NCBI GenBank assembly: GCA_965218775.1
Contig: CBDCLS010000005.1
Span: forward strand, 1,488,001 to 1,552,000
Reading direction: 5' to 3'
DNA length: 64,000 nt
From: CAUZIZ01 sp965218775
GTDB lineage: Bacteria > Acidobacteriota > UBA6911 > RPQK01 > JAJDTT01
Part shown: positions 1 through 8,269 of the stretch, piece by piece
How the letters are laid out: the number at the start of each line of letters is the position of its first letter
How positions within the stretch are numbered: position 1 is the stretch's first letter
Notes under the pieces: generated by a model
Database searches by the model: none
What the model was told of the DNA's origin: nothing
What the model saw: only the letters and a program-made list of their open reading frames with translations
Made by a program: the position numbers and the translations under genes

Positions 1-1090
1 GAAGGAACTCCTGCCGGCGTCCCACACGGCGCCAATGCTTGAGATCGCGGGCGGAGGCAAGCTGGACCGTCCCCAACTCGGTGGAGGAGTGGAGCATGGT
101 GACAAATCCCAGGTACTGGTTTCCATAAGCCAAGGGGGTCATCACATACATCTGGTCTCCGGGGTCATCGAAGTCGTCCGGTTTCAAGATGGTGCTCAAA
201 GGGCTCCAACGGACGAAGTCTGGACTGCTGGACAGAGCGATCACTCGCCGGTACTTCTTCCATTCAAGGATGTAGTGATCCATCACGGTTTCATAGCGTC
301 GCGTCACCGCCAAATAGCTCTGACTCAGCGGATCGTAGACCAGACTGCCCGCATCTCCACCGCGAGCAACCAGCATCTCCTTCCCCACGGTCCAGTGGAT
401 CCCGTCCGGAGAGAAGGCTGCATACATTCCATGCTTGTCCTCAATGGCTCGCATCAGCTTCTTCCGAGCCCGATTCTTTTGCTCCCGATTCATGTTCGGG
501 GTCTCGATGTCCGAGTCCGCCGGAGAGGGTCGCTGTTGGTACATTCCGAACTTGTAACGCCGTGCCGGGTCGGTTTCATTCGGATCCTTGATTACCCCCC
601 AGGGATCGAAACCCCAGGCAGAAGGCATCTCTTTCGTCGGGAAGACAATGTTGTTGACGGGTGCCCCCTCAATCGGAACCAGACTGAGCTCGGGCCTTTC
701 CCATCGAATCCCGTCCTTTGAAGTGGCGTAGCAGACATAGATCCCCCCACCTCCCATGCGGTAGGAAGCAATGTCCACAGTGAAGTACCACATCTTGAAA
801 AGGTCTTCCTCTTCGTCGTAGAGGACCGATATCTTCGATTGAACCGAGGTTCCTTCCCAGGACCGGTCTGGCCGCAGCACCGGCTGGACCTGTAGACGTT
901 GGGGTTGCTGCACCTTGCGCACGAACCCGGGATGATCCTGGACCGCCTCGTCGTCGAGGAAGAGGTGGAGACCGGGGTCGTAGAGCTGATGGAGGTTCTT
1001 GATCGCTGCCTTCTGTGCCAGCGATCCGGTGCCGGTCAGAGAGAGAAACGTCCCCAGAATGCAGATTCGAACCCCTGAAAGACCTCGCAT
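1..1090 (-). CDS. Secreted beta-propeller glycosyl-hydrolase-like protein, paralog A (partial, 3' end outside window)
   Basis: Reading the minus strand from an ATG at 1090 gives an uninterrupted frame to the window edge (about 363 codons). It begins MRGLSGVRICILGTF, a signal peptide, then DPGLHLFLDDEAVQDHPGF, a near copy of the neighbour at 1094-2719. Repeated blade-like motifs such as YATSKDGIRWERP and FSPDGIHW resemble the five-bladed propellers of GH32/GH43-type proteins. The start lies 3 bp after the neighbour's stop, with an AGGAG sequence inside that gene's end, so the two are a translationally close tandem pair. Enzyme activity and substrate are not known; no catalytic triad could be assigned with confidence. 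The C-terminal sandwich domain expected from the paralog falls outside the window. Confidence 0.8.
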   Translation of the reverse strand, partial: MRGLSGVRICILGTFLSLTGTGSLAQKAAIKNLHQLYDPGLHLFLDDEAVQDHPGFVRKVQQPQRLQVQPVLRPDRSWEGTSVQSKISVLYDEEEDLFKMWYFTVDIASYRMGGGGIYVCYATSKDGIRWERPELSLVPIEGAPVNNIVFPTKEMPSAWGFDPWGVIKDPNETDPARRYKFGMYQQRPSPADSDIETPNMNREQKNRARKKLMRAIEDKHGMYAAFSPDGIHWTVGKEMLVARGGDAGSLVYDPLSQSYLAVTRRYETVMDHYILEWKKYRRVIALSSSPDFVRWSPLSTILKPDDFDDPGDQMYVMTPLAYGNQYLGFVTMLHSSTELGTVQLASARDLKHWRRVGRRQEFL

Positions 1091-1093
1091 GGA

Positions 1094-2719
1094 TCAGTCT
1101 CCTGAATTGCCGAACCTGTAGGAAAAAAGACTGGTCGCGTTGTCGGCATGAATGTGCAGCCGGACCTTCTTGCCCATGAACGGGGACAGATCTTTCCTGT
1201 CTTCCCCCCAGGTGATCTCGAAGTCGGTTTCGTCGCCGCGCTCGAGCCCGTTGCACTCCTCCAGAGAGTAGCCATTGGGGACAGAAACTCCTTCAACGAT
1301 CACACGGATTTGTACTCGTCCGAACAGGGAAAGGGCGTTGAGATAGAGCTTGGGACCAAGAACCTTGACGGGTTCGGTCATCAGTTCGCCGCCTCGGATC
1401 CCGCTGCGAAGTGCCACGAAACCATCCTTGCGCAGGACGGCAATGCCGATGGAGCTCCGCCACATACCCGAGGTCCCGTGCGCCTGGGGACGTCCCGAGT
1501 ACCACAGGTAAAGCTTGTTTCCCTTGAGAATGGGAGGATTCCCGGAGAGGCTGGACCAGGCTCCGTCCCAGCTCCCTGGAGAACCGACGGCCAAGAATTC
1601 CTCCCGGCGTCCTACCCGTCGCCAGTTCTGAAGGTCGCGGGCAGAGGCCAACTGCGTCGGTCCCAGCTCGGTAGAAGAGTGGAGCATTCCGATGAATCCG
1701 ATGTACTGATTTCCGTAGGCAAAGGGAGTCATCACATACATCTGATCCCGCGGGTCGTCGAAATCGTCGGGCTTGAGAACGGTCTTGAGCGGGGTCCAGT
1801 GAACGAAGTCCCGGCTGGTGGACAGGGCGATGACACGCCTGTAACCCTTCCACTCGATTACGAAGTGATCCATGATGGTCTCGTAGCGGCGGGTGGAAGC
1901 GAGATAGCCCTTGCTCAAGGGATCGTAGACCAGGGCACCTGCGTCCCCTCCCCGCGGCACCAAGATCCTCTCTCCCGGTGTCCAATGGATTCCGTCCGCT
2001 GAGAAGGCTGCGTACATCCCATGCCGATCCTGGATAGCTCGTAGGAGAGTCTTTCGCGCTTTGTTTTTCTCCTCGCGCGTCATGTTCGGCATCTCGATGT
2101 CCGACTCCTGCTCGCTGGGCCGCTGCTGATACATTCCCATCTTGTAGCGTTTGGAGGGGTTGGGATCGTCCGGATCTTTGACCACTCCCCAGGGATCCAG
2201 GCCCCAGGCAGCGGGCATTGTCGGCGTTGGATAGACGATGTTGTTCTCAGCAGAGCCGTCGACCGGCACTATTCCCAACGCCGGTTTTTCCCACTCAACT
2301 CCGTCCCTGGAAGTCGCATAACACATGAAATAGCCGCGTCCCTTGCTCTGGTAGAGTGGCGTATTGGCGGAGAAGTACCACATCTTGAACAGGTCATCCT
2401 CCTGGTCGTACAGCACCGAGCCCCACAGCTGAACCGCGTGACCTTCCCAGGGCCGGTCGGGACGAAGCACCGGCTCAGTCCGGATGCGCCTTGGGTTCTG
2501 GACTTTTCGGATGAAGCCGGGATGGTCCTGGACTTCGTCGTCATCCAGGAAGAGGTGGAGTCCTGGGTCATAGAGTTGGTCTCGGGCAGCAACCTTCTCA
2601 GATGGGTTCCCTCCGAGCACCCACTGCCCAGTCCATTGGCAAAGAGCCGCACTGCACAGGCATGCGAAAACTGTCAGCCGAAGGTTTCGAATCGAGGTTC
2701 GTCGATTTGAAGAGTTCAT
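1094..2719 (-). CDS. Secreted beta-propeller glycosyl-hydrolase-like protein, paralog B
   Basis: The 541-residue product starts with a hydrophobic signal segment (residues about 12-36) and then DPGLHLFLDDDEVQDHPGF. The central part has repeated propeller motifs (YATSRDGVEWEKP, FSADGIHW, STSRDFVHW) of the kind seen in GH32/43/62-like five-bladed folds. The last 90 residues form a small sandwich-like domain ending in DLSPFMGKKVRLHIHADNAT, also found at the C-terminus of the 23831-25294 protein. It is probably exported and acts on a glycan outside the cytoplasm; this is inference from fold and signal peptide. It is the first gene of a two-gene tandem duplication with paralog A. Confidence 0.85.
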   Translation of the reverse strand: MNSSNRRTSIRNLRLTVFACLCSAALCQWTGQWVLGGNPSEKVAARDQLYDPGLHLFLDDDEVQDHPGFIRKVQNPRRIRTEPVLRPDRPWEGHAVQLWGSVLYDQEDDLFKMWYFSANTPLYQSKGRGYFMCYATSRDGVEWEKPALGIVPVDGSAENNIVYPTPTMPAAWGLDPWGVVKDPDDPNPSKRYKMGMYQQRPSEQESDIEMPNMTREEKNKARKTLLRAIQDRHGMYAAFSADGIHWTPGERILVPRGGDAGALVYDPLSKGYLASTRRYETIMDHFVIEWKGYRRVIALSTSRDFVHWTPLKTVLKPDDFDDPRDQMYVMTPFAYGNQYIGFIGMLHSSTELGPTQLASARDLQNWRRVGRREEFLAVGSPGSWDGAWSSLSGNPPILKGNKLYLWYSGRPQAHGTSGMWRSSIGIAVLRKDGFVALRSGIRGGELMTEPVKVLGPKLYLNALSLFGRVQIRVIVEGVSVPNGYSLEECNGLERGDETDFEITWGEDRKDLSPFMGKKVRLHIHADNATSLFSYRFGNSGD

Positions 2720-2962
2720 GAACGAAACTTCAAAGTACTTGTTTTAGCAACTTTCAAAAAGGAATCAGAATCGAGGCCAATCCCAACTCTCGTTTCAGAT
2801 TGTGACTAATCGGAAACCTGTAACCAAATCAATTTTCAGCTTAGCAGATCGACAAGGAACGGTCCTTCACCGGATCGCACCGAATAGAAATGCTCGATAG
2901 AGACGGATACGATTATCATGGGGAGCCATCTCACTGGCCAAACGGCGTCCGCGAATCATTCT

Positions 2963-4078
2963 ATGGATCCAATCACTCACACCTTCCTTGGGGCAGCCCT
3001 CGCACAGACTCCCTTGCGGCAGAGGACAGCCTATGCCTCTGCGGCCCTCATCATCGGAGCCAACCTACCCGACATGGACGGACTCGCCATGCTTGCCGAT
3101 TCCGACACCGCCCTGCTCCTTCGTCGCGGCTGGACCCACGGGATCCCCGCAATTCTGATCCTCCCGATCGTCTTGACGGGAGTTCTCATAGTGTGGGGCC
3201 GCCTAACAAGACACACTTCCAGGCTTGAGTCCCCGCCCGTCCGCATCCAGAGTCTCCTGGGACTCTCGTACCTGGCCGTTGCAACACACCCCACACTCGA
3301 CTGGTTGAACAACTATGGGATGCGTTGGTTGATGCCCTTCGACGGTGGGTGGTTCTACGGCGACGCCGTATTCATTGTCGACCCCTGGATGTGGCTCCTT
3401 CTTGGAGGGACAGTCTTTCTCTCTCGTTCGCGAGGTTGGTGGGCCCTCGTTGGCTGGGCAGTCTTCGCCCTATTTGCCGGGTCGCTGCTACTTTCCGCAG
3501 TGCCGGGTCTGGTACCGGCCAAGATCCTTTGGTTCGTTTCGTTGGGGGTGATCATTCTCCTACGAATAGGGAAGTTCGGCTCTGGAACAAGAACCTCCTA
3601 CCGACTCGCCGTCGGAGCGGTGACAGCAACCGTGCTCTACATAGCCTCCATGCTCGCCCTGTCGCAGTATGCGACTTACGCGGTTTCGAAAGCGCTCGCT
3701 TCGAGTGGATTGAGGGTCGAGAAACTGATGGTTGGACCCGTTCTTGTCACCCCCTTCGTTCGGGACGTGGTCGCACAGACTTCGGATGGCTATCGCCACG
3801 GTACCGCCCGACTAGTTCCCCGGTTCGAGCTCGAGCTGTCTCCAGATTCCCTGCCGTTGCTGCCTCGGAATCGGACTATCCAAATCGCAGCAGCTTCACC
3901 GAAAGTACGCGGATTCATGAACTGGGCTCGCTTCCCTTTCTCGGAAACCGAGGAGAACGAAGCGGGATACACCGTCTATTTTCTAGATGCACGGTACACG
4001 CGATCCCGAAGGCCCGGCTTCGGCTCAGCCAGGGTAGAGGTTTCGCACCACCAGTTCGATTCTGGTCCGATTGAATAG
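2963..4078 (+). CDS. Membrane-bound metal-dependent hydrolase (YdjM/DUF457 family)
   Basis: The N-terminus MDPITHTFLGAALAQ is the hallmark of the YdjM/YbcI-like inner-membrane metal-dependent hydrolases, with the early His and the later LPDMDG and RGWTHG motifs as probable metal ligands; a further conserved stretch is ATHPTLDWLNNYG. About five hydrophobic helices follow in the first 240 residues, then a soluble C-terminal part of about 130 residues. I chose the ATG at 2963 because the family starts at MDPITH; an upstream in-frame ATG at 2918 would add 15 unconserved residues. The natural substrate of this family is unknown. It is divergent from the propeller genes at 2719 and convergent with the ammonia-lyase gene. 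Confidence 0.85.
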   Translation: MDPITHTFLGAALAQTPLRQRTAYASAALIIGANLPDMDGLAMLADSDTALLLRRGWTHGIPAILILPIVLTGVLIVWGRLTRHTSRLESPPVRIQSLLGLSYLAVATHPTLDWLNNYGMRWLMPFDGGWFYGDAVFIVDPWMWLLLGGTVFLSRSRGWWALVGWAVFALFAGSLLLSAVPGLVPAKILWFVSLGVIILLRIGKFGSGTRTSYRLAVGAVTATVLYIASMLALSQYATYAVSKALASSGLRVEKLMVGPVLVTPFVRDVVAQTSDGYRHGTARLVPRFELELSPDSLPLLPRNRTIQIAAASPKVRGFMNWARFPFSETEENEAGYTVYFLDARYTRSRRPGFGSARVEVSHHQFDSGPIE

Positions 4079-4147
4079 AACACCCTTCTCCGCGTTCGAA
4101 GGAACCAACTCCACCAAATGAGAAAGTTGCCACCCTTGCGCGAGGAA

Positions 4148-5389
4148 TCAGCTGGAGCCAGAGCTCTCGATGATAGCCAGGGTCCTCGCCATTTCGTTGT
4201 GGACGATCTGTAGGCCCTCGTCGACTCCCATTCCGGGACGGGCCAGCACCCAGGCCGGGCTTGTGGCCAGGGCAACGTGCGCCATGATCCGTGCCGACTG
4301 GTCCGTTTCCGCGCAGGAGCCTCCAAGAATGGGTCTCACTCCGCCTTTCCAGCACTCGACTACGGCTTCAGCCGCATTGGAGACAGCGCCCAGATCGGGA
4401 GCCTTGACGTTGATTGAGTGCGTGGCACCGGCCGCGATGAAGGCTCTGATGTCATCCAAATCATTGGCCCACTCGTCGACTACGAGTCGGACATCACTTC
4501 CACATCGCTCCAGTTGCCTTCGGATGGAAGAGAAGAGATCGATCTGAGCCTCCCGGGTGCGGAGCAATACGGGGGTCTCTACATTCAGACTATAGGGGAG
4601 AGCCCGCTGGCCCAGTTCCGAGAGATAATCGGCGATTCTGTCGGAACGGTGATCGAAGACCTGCCCCACGAAACCGTACACATCGATGTGAATCTCAGGC
4701 CGATACCCTTCCCTGCCGTACCTGGCAATGCGCGCCGAGATCCAGGAAACATAGTCAGCCAAAGCATCGCCTTCCGGGCCCATCAACTCTGTGCTGTTGA
4801 CGAGCCCGTGCGGAAGGACGTCCACCTCTTTGAGGATGGATTTGTCCACATTGTCATAGCGATCCTCTCCGCACTGGATGTAGATGGGAATCAGTCCTCT
4901 GGCGACGGTAAGCCCGAGCTCGGCGGCCAGGACCTGGGCGCAGGTTGCGCCCTCGTTCTGGGCGACCGCCTGCAGCAGCGCTTGGGAGACGGCGTAGAAG
5001 GCTGCCGGCCGGTGTAGATCAACGCCAAATTCCTGTTCCTGGAGCTCTCGACAAAGACCGAGAAATCCCTGTACGGACTTTCCTTCAAGCCACCTGCAAA
5101 CGGGCTCAAGCAGCGGCTGCTGCTGCTGGATCTGGAACCGCGGAACCCTTCCTCTTGCCCCCGCGTAGGTCACGCTCATCCCGTCGCCCGACACGGACGC
5201 CCCATTGTCGAGAAGCAGAACAATTGAAATCGCCTCGCTTGGCTGCCGGATCTGCTGGAACCCTGGAGTCAGGGGATCGCCTCGATAGCCAAAACCATCG
5301 CGGGTAGCTCCGGAATAGATCGCCTCGAGATCGTCGTTGAAGAAACCGCCTTTCGCTGGAACTGCAAGTGCTCTTTCGATCTTGATCAT
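4148..5389 (-). CDS. mal: Methylaspartate ammonia-lyase
   Basis: The 413-residue protein matches the Clostridium tetanomorphum enzyme along its length, which is also 413 residues. It would convert L-threo-3-methylaspartate to mesaconate and ammonia (EC 4.3.1.2) in the cytoplasm. Visible hallmarks are His194 in DVLPHGLV, the HIDVYG strand, the metal ligand region VVDEWAN, and the catalytic Lys at about 329 in INVKAPDLG. The C-terminal RPGMGVDEGLQIVHNEM is also typical. The companion glutamate mutase genes of the methylaspartate pathway are not in this window, so the enzyme may serve another route such as degradation of an alkylated aspartate. It is close to the dioxygenase gene at 5457-6305 on the same strand (67 bp gap). 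Confidence 0.93.
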   Translation of the reverse strand: MIKIERALAVPAKGGFFNDDLEAIYSGATRDGFGYRGDPLTPGFQQIRQPSEAISIVLLLDNGASVSGDGMSVTYAGARGRVPRFQIQQQQPLLEPVCRWLEGKSVQGFLGLCRELQEQEFGVDLHRPAAFYAVSQALLQAVAQNEGATCAQVLAAELGLTVARGLIPIYIQCGEDRYDNVDKSILKEVDVLPHGLVNSTELMGPEGDALADYVSWISARIARYGREGYRPEIHIDVYGFVGQVFDHRSDRIADYLSELGQRALPYSLNVETPVLLRTREAQIDLFSSIRRQLERCGSDVRLVVDEWANDLDDIRAFIAAGATHSINVKAPDLGAVSNAAEAVVECWKGGVRPILGGSCAETDQSARIMAHVALATSPAWVLARPGMGVDEGLQIVHNEMARTLAIIESSGSS

Positions 5390-5456
5390 CGCCGATCCTC
5401 AAGATTTCAAGCAGGTCTATTCGGGACAGCCTGACGAGAGACCGAGTCGACAGGCT

Positions 5457-6305
5457 CTACGGAGTCAACGCCGCTTGTCCAAGGTGCTCCCTCAGCCAGA
5501 GTTTGAGTGGGACATCCGCGTCCCCGGGTGACGTATAGCCCATCCCACCCGTACTGGCGCCCAACAGCTGCCGTTGAATGGGGTCACACTGAGGGAAGAG
5601 ATGTTCTACGGTCATGTCGTCCCGAGGTCTCAGCCACCGATAGCTGTAACCGTAGAAAAGCACCTTTCGCGCCAGACTGGAGTGATTCGGACTTCCCGAG
5701 TGCCAAAGGCGGCGATCAAAGAACACGGCCGTACCCGGCGGGACACAGACCGTCATTGCATCCTCGGGATCTGACACCCCGTCCTCTGGCATCCTCAGCT
5801 CATTGCGCCGGTGACCGCCCGGCACGATACAGAAGTTCCCACGCCCGGGTTCCGAGGTATCCGTCAAGAAGAAACCGATTTTCAAAGACACCCTGGGACG
5901 GGGATCCCCCTCCAATTCGAGATTCAAGCGGCCGCTGTCCTGATGCCACTCCAGGCACCTTTTCGGGCGCCGCTCTTCGACCGCCTCAGGTGGACTGATG
6001 ATCATATCCGTGTGATAGAGCTGGATATTCCAGCCCAGGATTCCCCACACTTTAGGAAAAGTCTGAGGCCAGTCGAGCAGTGTAAGAAAAGAGGGATCCT
6101 TCCCGATGAAATCGAGAATGTGGATCAGTTCATGACTGCCGACCCCGTGCCTCGTCCGGTATCCAGAATCAAGCCTGTCGACCGCGGAAACCAATTCTGT
6201 AACCAGCTCTTGCGGTAGCGCGTCGTGAACCACAAAGAAGCCATCACGTTCGAAGCTCTCTCTCTCTTCGTCGGTAAGACTGTGCTGCAGACAACCGGCG
6301 TCCAT
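5457..6305 (-). CDS. Phytanoyl-CoA dioxygenase (PhyH) family protein
   Basis: This 282-residue protein is a non-heme iron, 2-oxoglutarate-dependent dioxygenase of the PhyH superfamily. The iron-binding facial triad is visible as H121-x-D123 in LEWHQDSG and H202 in RLWHSGSPNHS, and the Arg after it (about 213) probably binds 2-oxoglutarate. The start at 6305 is supported by an AAAGGA ribosome site nine bases upstream; the longer frame to 6422 adds unconserved residues. The N-terminus LTDEERESFERDGFFVV is typical of the family. It lies upstream of the ammonia-lyase gene on the same strand, possibly an operon. The substrate cannot be predicted; relatives in these phyla are numerous and poorly characterised. 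Confidence 0.88.
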   Translation of the reverse strand: MDAGCLQHSLTDEERESFERDGFFVVHDALPQELVTELVSAVDRLDSGYRTRHGVGSHELIHILDFIGKDPSFLTLLDWPQTFPKVWGILGWNIQLYHTDMIISPPEAVEERRPKRCLEWHQDSGRLNLELEGDPRPRVSLKIGFFLTDTSEPGRGNFCIVPGGHRRNELRMPEDGVSDPEDAMTVCVPPGTAVFFDRRLWHSGSPNHSSLARKVLFYGYSYRWLRPRDDMTVEHLFPQCDPIQRQLLGASTGGMGYTSPGDADVPLKLWLREHLGQAALTP

Positions 6306-6551
6306 GAAATCTGTCCTTTCCAATCCGCCGGACTCACTTCTGAAAGATCGGTTTCCATTCTGGGGAGAAATGAAAGCGGATCGCCCGCCGACATGATAGC
6401 GAGGGCAGATCCCAGGGTCCAACCTCCTGGTTTCATCAGAGCTCTGGGTACTTCCCCCGGCGTCGCCGGAAGACTCGGAGATCGGCTTCTGCTATCCTGC
6501 ACCTACCCGTGGGCCCGCTTGCCTGCAACAGCCTTCGTGGGAACCATCTGG

Positions 6552-7016
6552 ATGGATCAAGAAGCATTTTCGAGCTACCTGAAGAACCGTTACGAGGATC
6601 AGGCCCAGTGGTATGACAAAAAAGCTAGCCAGAATCAAAAAATATATCGTCGCTTCCAATGGGCCCTGATCGGGCTCTCGGCCGTGACACCGGCGCTTGT
6701 CGGCCTAAAGGCTGATTTCGTAATCGCCGGAGTCTCCCACCAGTTGGCAATTTACACATCGGTGACGGTAGCCATTCTGAGCGCCTCCCTGAAAACCTTC
6801 AAGTTCCAGGAAAATTGGATTAACTACCGGACAACCTGCGAGACCCTGCGCAAGGAAAAGTACCTCCTGGATGCGGGCCTACAAGGATACGGAAAAAGCC
6901 CGGACAGAGAAGCGCTGTTTGTGAACCGGGTAGAAGCCTTGATCTCCCGGGAAAACACGCTCTGGCTGAGTGCCCAGAAGAATCCGGAAGAGGATGAGAG
7001 TCCGGCTGGTAGCTAA
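6552..7016 (+). CDS. DUF4231 domain membrane protein
   Basis: The 154-residue product begins MDQEAFSSYLKNRYEDQAQWYDKKA, followed by QKIYRRFQW and two closely spaced hydrophobic helices (about residues 35-53 and 60-80), then a charged helical tail containing ENWINYRTTCETLRKEKY. This order is the DUF4231 pattern. Function is unknown; some family members are linked to nucleotide-signal or SLATT-type membrane effector systems, but nothing here shows such a partner. The ORF could start at 6225, but the additional 109 residues overlap the opposite dioxygenase gene and look like its shadow, so 6552 is preferred. Confidence 0.8.
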   Translation: MDQEAFSSYLKNRYEDQAQWYDKKASQNQKIYRRFQWALIGLSAVTPALVGLKADFVIAGVSHQLAIYTSVTVAILSASLKTFKFQENWINYRTTCETLRKEKYLLDAGLQGYGKSPDREALFVNRVEALISRENTLWLSAQKNPEEDESPAGS

Positions 7017-7189
7017 GCATACTTCTGTCCGGTTATAAGTCGAATGCTATCAAATGATTAGAGATATAACCTACTTGGTCCTACAAGTCCCAATGGCTGA
7101 GCGGTTGAAGAATCGGGATTTGCTCGAACGGGGGTGGGTTTGAAAATTGGCGTCAACTCGAATGATGGCGCCTGAATGCACAGGAAGGA

Positions 7190-7425
7190 GATGAATCCTG
7201 AAGGGATTCCGTATTTCAGCCCAGGGTTTCCGAACCCTGGGTACGAGAGTCAACCCCTTGACCATCTACCCTGTAAGGGTTGCGTACATAACCCAATTGT
7301 TGCCCTTGTGTACGCAACCCATTCAGGGTTGAAATCCCGGGGGCGAGGCCGTTGACCCAGGGTTCGGAAACCCTGGGCTGGAATACGCAATCCCGTTGGG
7401 ATTGACCTCGCTTGGTTTTGATAAG
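7190..7425. repeat. Long palindromic repeat element, copy A
   Basis: A non-coding stretch of about 235 bp is built from nested inverted repeats. Outer arms carry GAATCCTGAAGGGATTCCG on the left and CAATCCCGTTGGGATTG on the right; the next arms contain CAGCCCAGGGTTT and AAACCCTGGGCTG, and the centre has GTTGCGTAC/GTACGCAAC. A second copy lies in opposite orientation at 58425-58665. Such GGGATTG/CCCAGGG palindromes are widespread in PVC-type genomes. No transposase is present. The preceding 7017-7189 holds no gene. Confidence 0.85.
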
Positions 7426-7470
7426 ACCCATTTCCCATCCTGCGATACCAAAGTCGCTCCGATCCCACAG

Positions 7471-8223
7471 ATGAACCACACCACCGCTTTCACAGTTTTT
7501 CTCTTCTCGACGTTATCGATCTCCCCAAACGTTCTCCCCGCTGAGGGGGATGAGGCAAATCGCCTCCTTTCGCAGGCCCGTGAAGCGGCCGAGCAGGGAA
7601 GAAATATGGATGCGGTCAGATTTGCAACCGCTGCTATCGAGACCGACTCGAAGCTCGCGTCTGCCTACTACCTGCGAGGCCGAGAACACTTTCGACTGGG
7701 AAAGATTGCCGACTCAGTAGCGGACTTTGACCAATTCGTCGAACTACGACCCGATATGGAACCACGACAATGGGAGCGTGGCCTGTCCTACTATTACGCA
7801 GGGCAGTTCGAGAAGGGGGCGAAGCAGTTCGAGTTGTACCAGACCTACCACGACAACGACGTCGAAAACTCCGTCTGGCGCTTCGCCTGCCAGGCCCGTA
7901 TAGAGGGCAGCGAAAAAGCTCGAGAAAGCATCATGCCCATCCGGAACGACCCACGTGTACCCATGATGCCGATCTACAACATGTTCAGAGCCAAACTATC
8001 ACCGGAGACCGTCCTGAAGGCAGCGCGGGCCGGTCGACCTACACGAGAACAACTCAACAACCGGCTCTTCTACGCCCATTTCTACATCGGACTCTTCTTC
8101 GAAGCCGAGGGCAATTCGGTGGAGGCCAGACGGCACATTCTGGCCTCTCAGGATTACAAAGTAAGCCATTACATGTGGGACGTCGCTCGTCACCACGCTT
8201 CTCTCTTCCGGAAGCAGAATTAG
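7471..8223 (+). CDS. Exported tetratricopeptide-repeat protein
   Basis: The 250-residue protein has a signal peptide (MNHTTAFTVFLFSTLSISPNVLPAEG) and then about four TPR-type helical pairs, clearest in ASAYYLRGREHFRLGKIADS and GLSYYYAGQFEKGAKQFELY. The layout resembles NlpI-like periplasmic TPR proteins, which act as binding scaffolds; the partner here is unknown. I start at the ATG of 7471 because the reading frame upstream runs into the palindromic repeat and only 7471 gives a clean signal peptide. It is convergent with the DUF1592 gene, 46 bp away. Confidence 0.8.
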   Translation: MNHTTAFTVFLFSTLSISPNVLPAEGDEANRLLSQAREAAEQGRNMDAVRFATAAIETDSKLASAYYLRGREHFRLGKIADSVADFDQFVELRPDMEPRQWERGLSYYYAGQFEKGAKQFELYQTYHDNDVENSVWRFACQARIEGSEKARESIMPIRNDPRVPMMPIYNMFRAKLSPETVLKAARAGRPTREQLNNRLFYAHFYIGLFFEAEGNSVEARRHILASQDYKVSHYMWDVARHHASLFRKQN

Positions 8224-8269
8224 TTACCCTGGCAAGAAGAATCGCAAAATCGAGAGAGGCGAGAGGAAA

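Noticed and set aside
7078..7160. A tRNA-Ser-like string (GGCTGAGCGGTTGAAG)
   Set aside because: Only the D-arm resembles a tRNA. No acceptor stem, no GGTTCGAATCC T-arm and no CCA-compatible end could be built.
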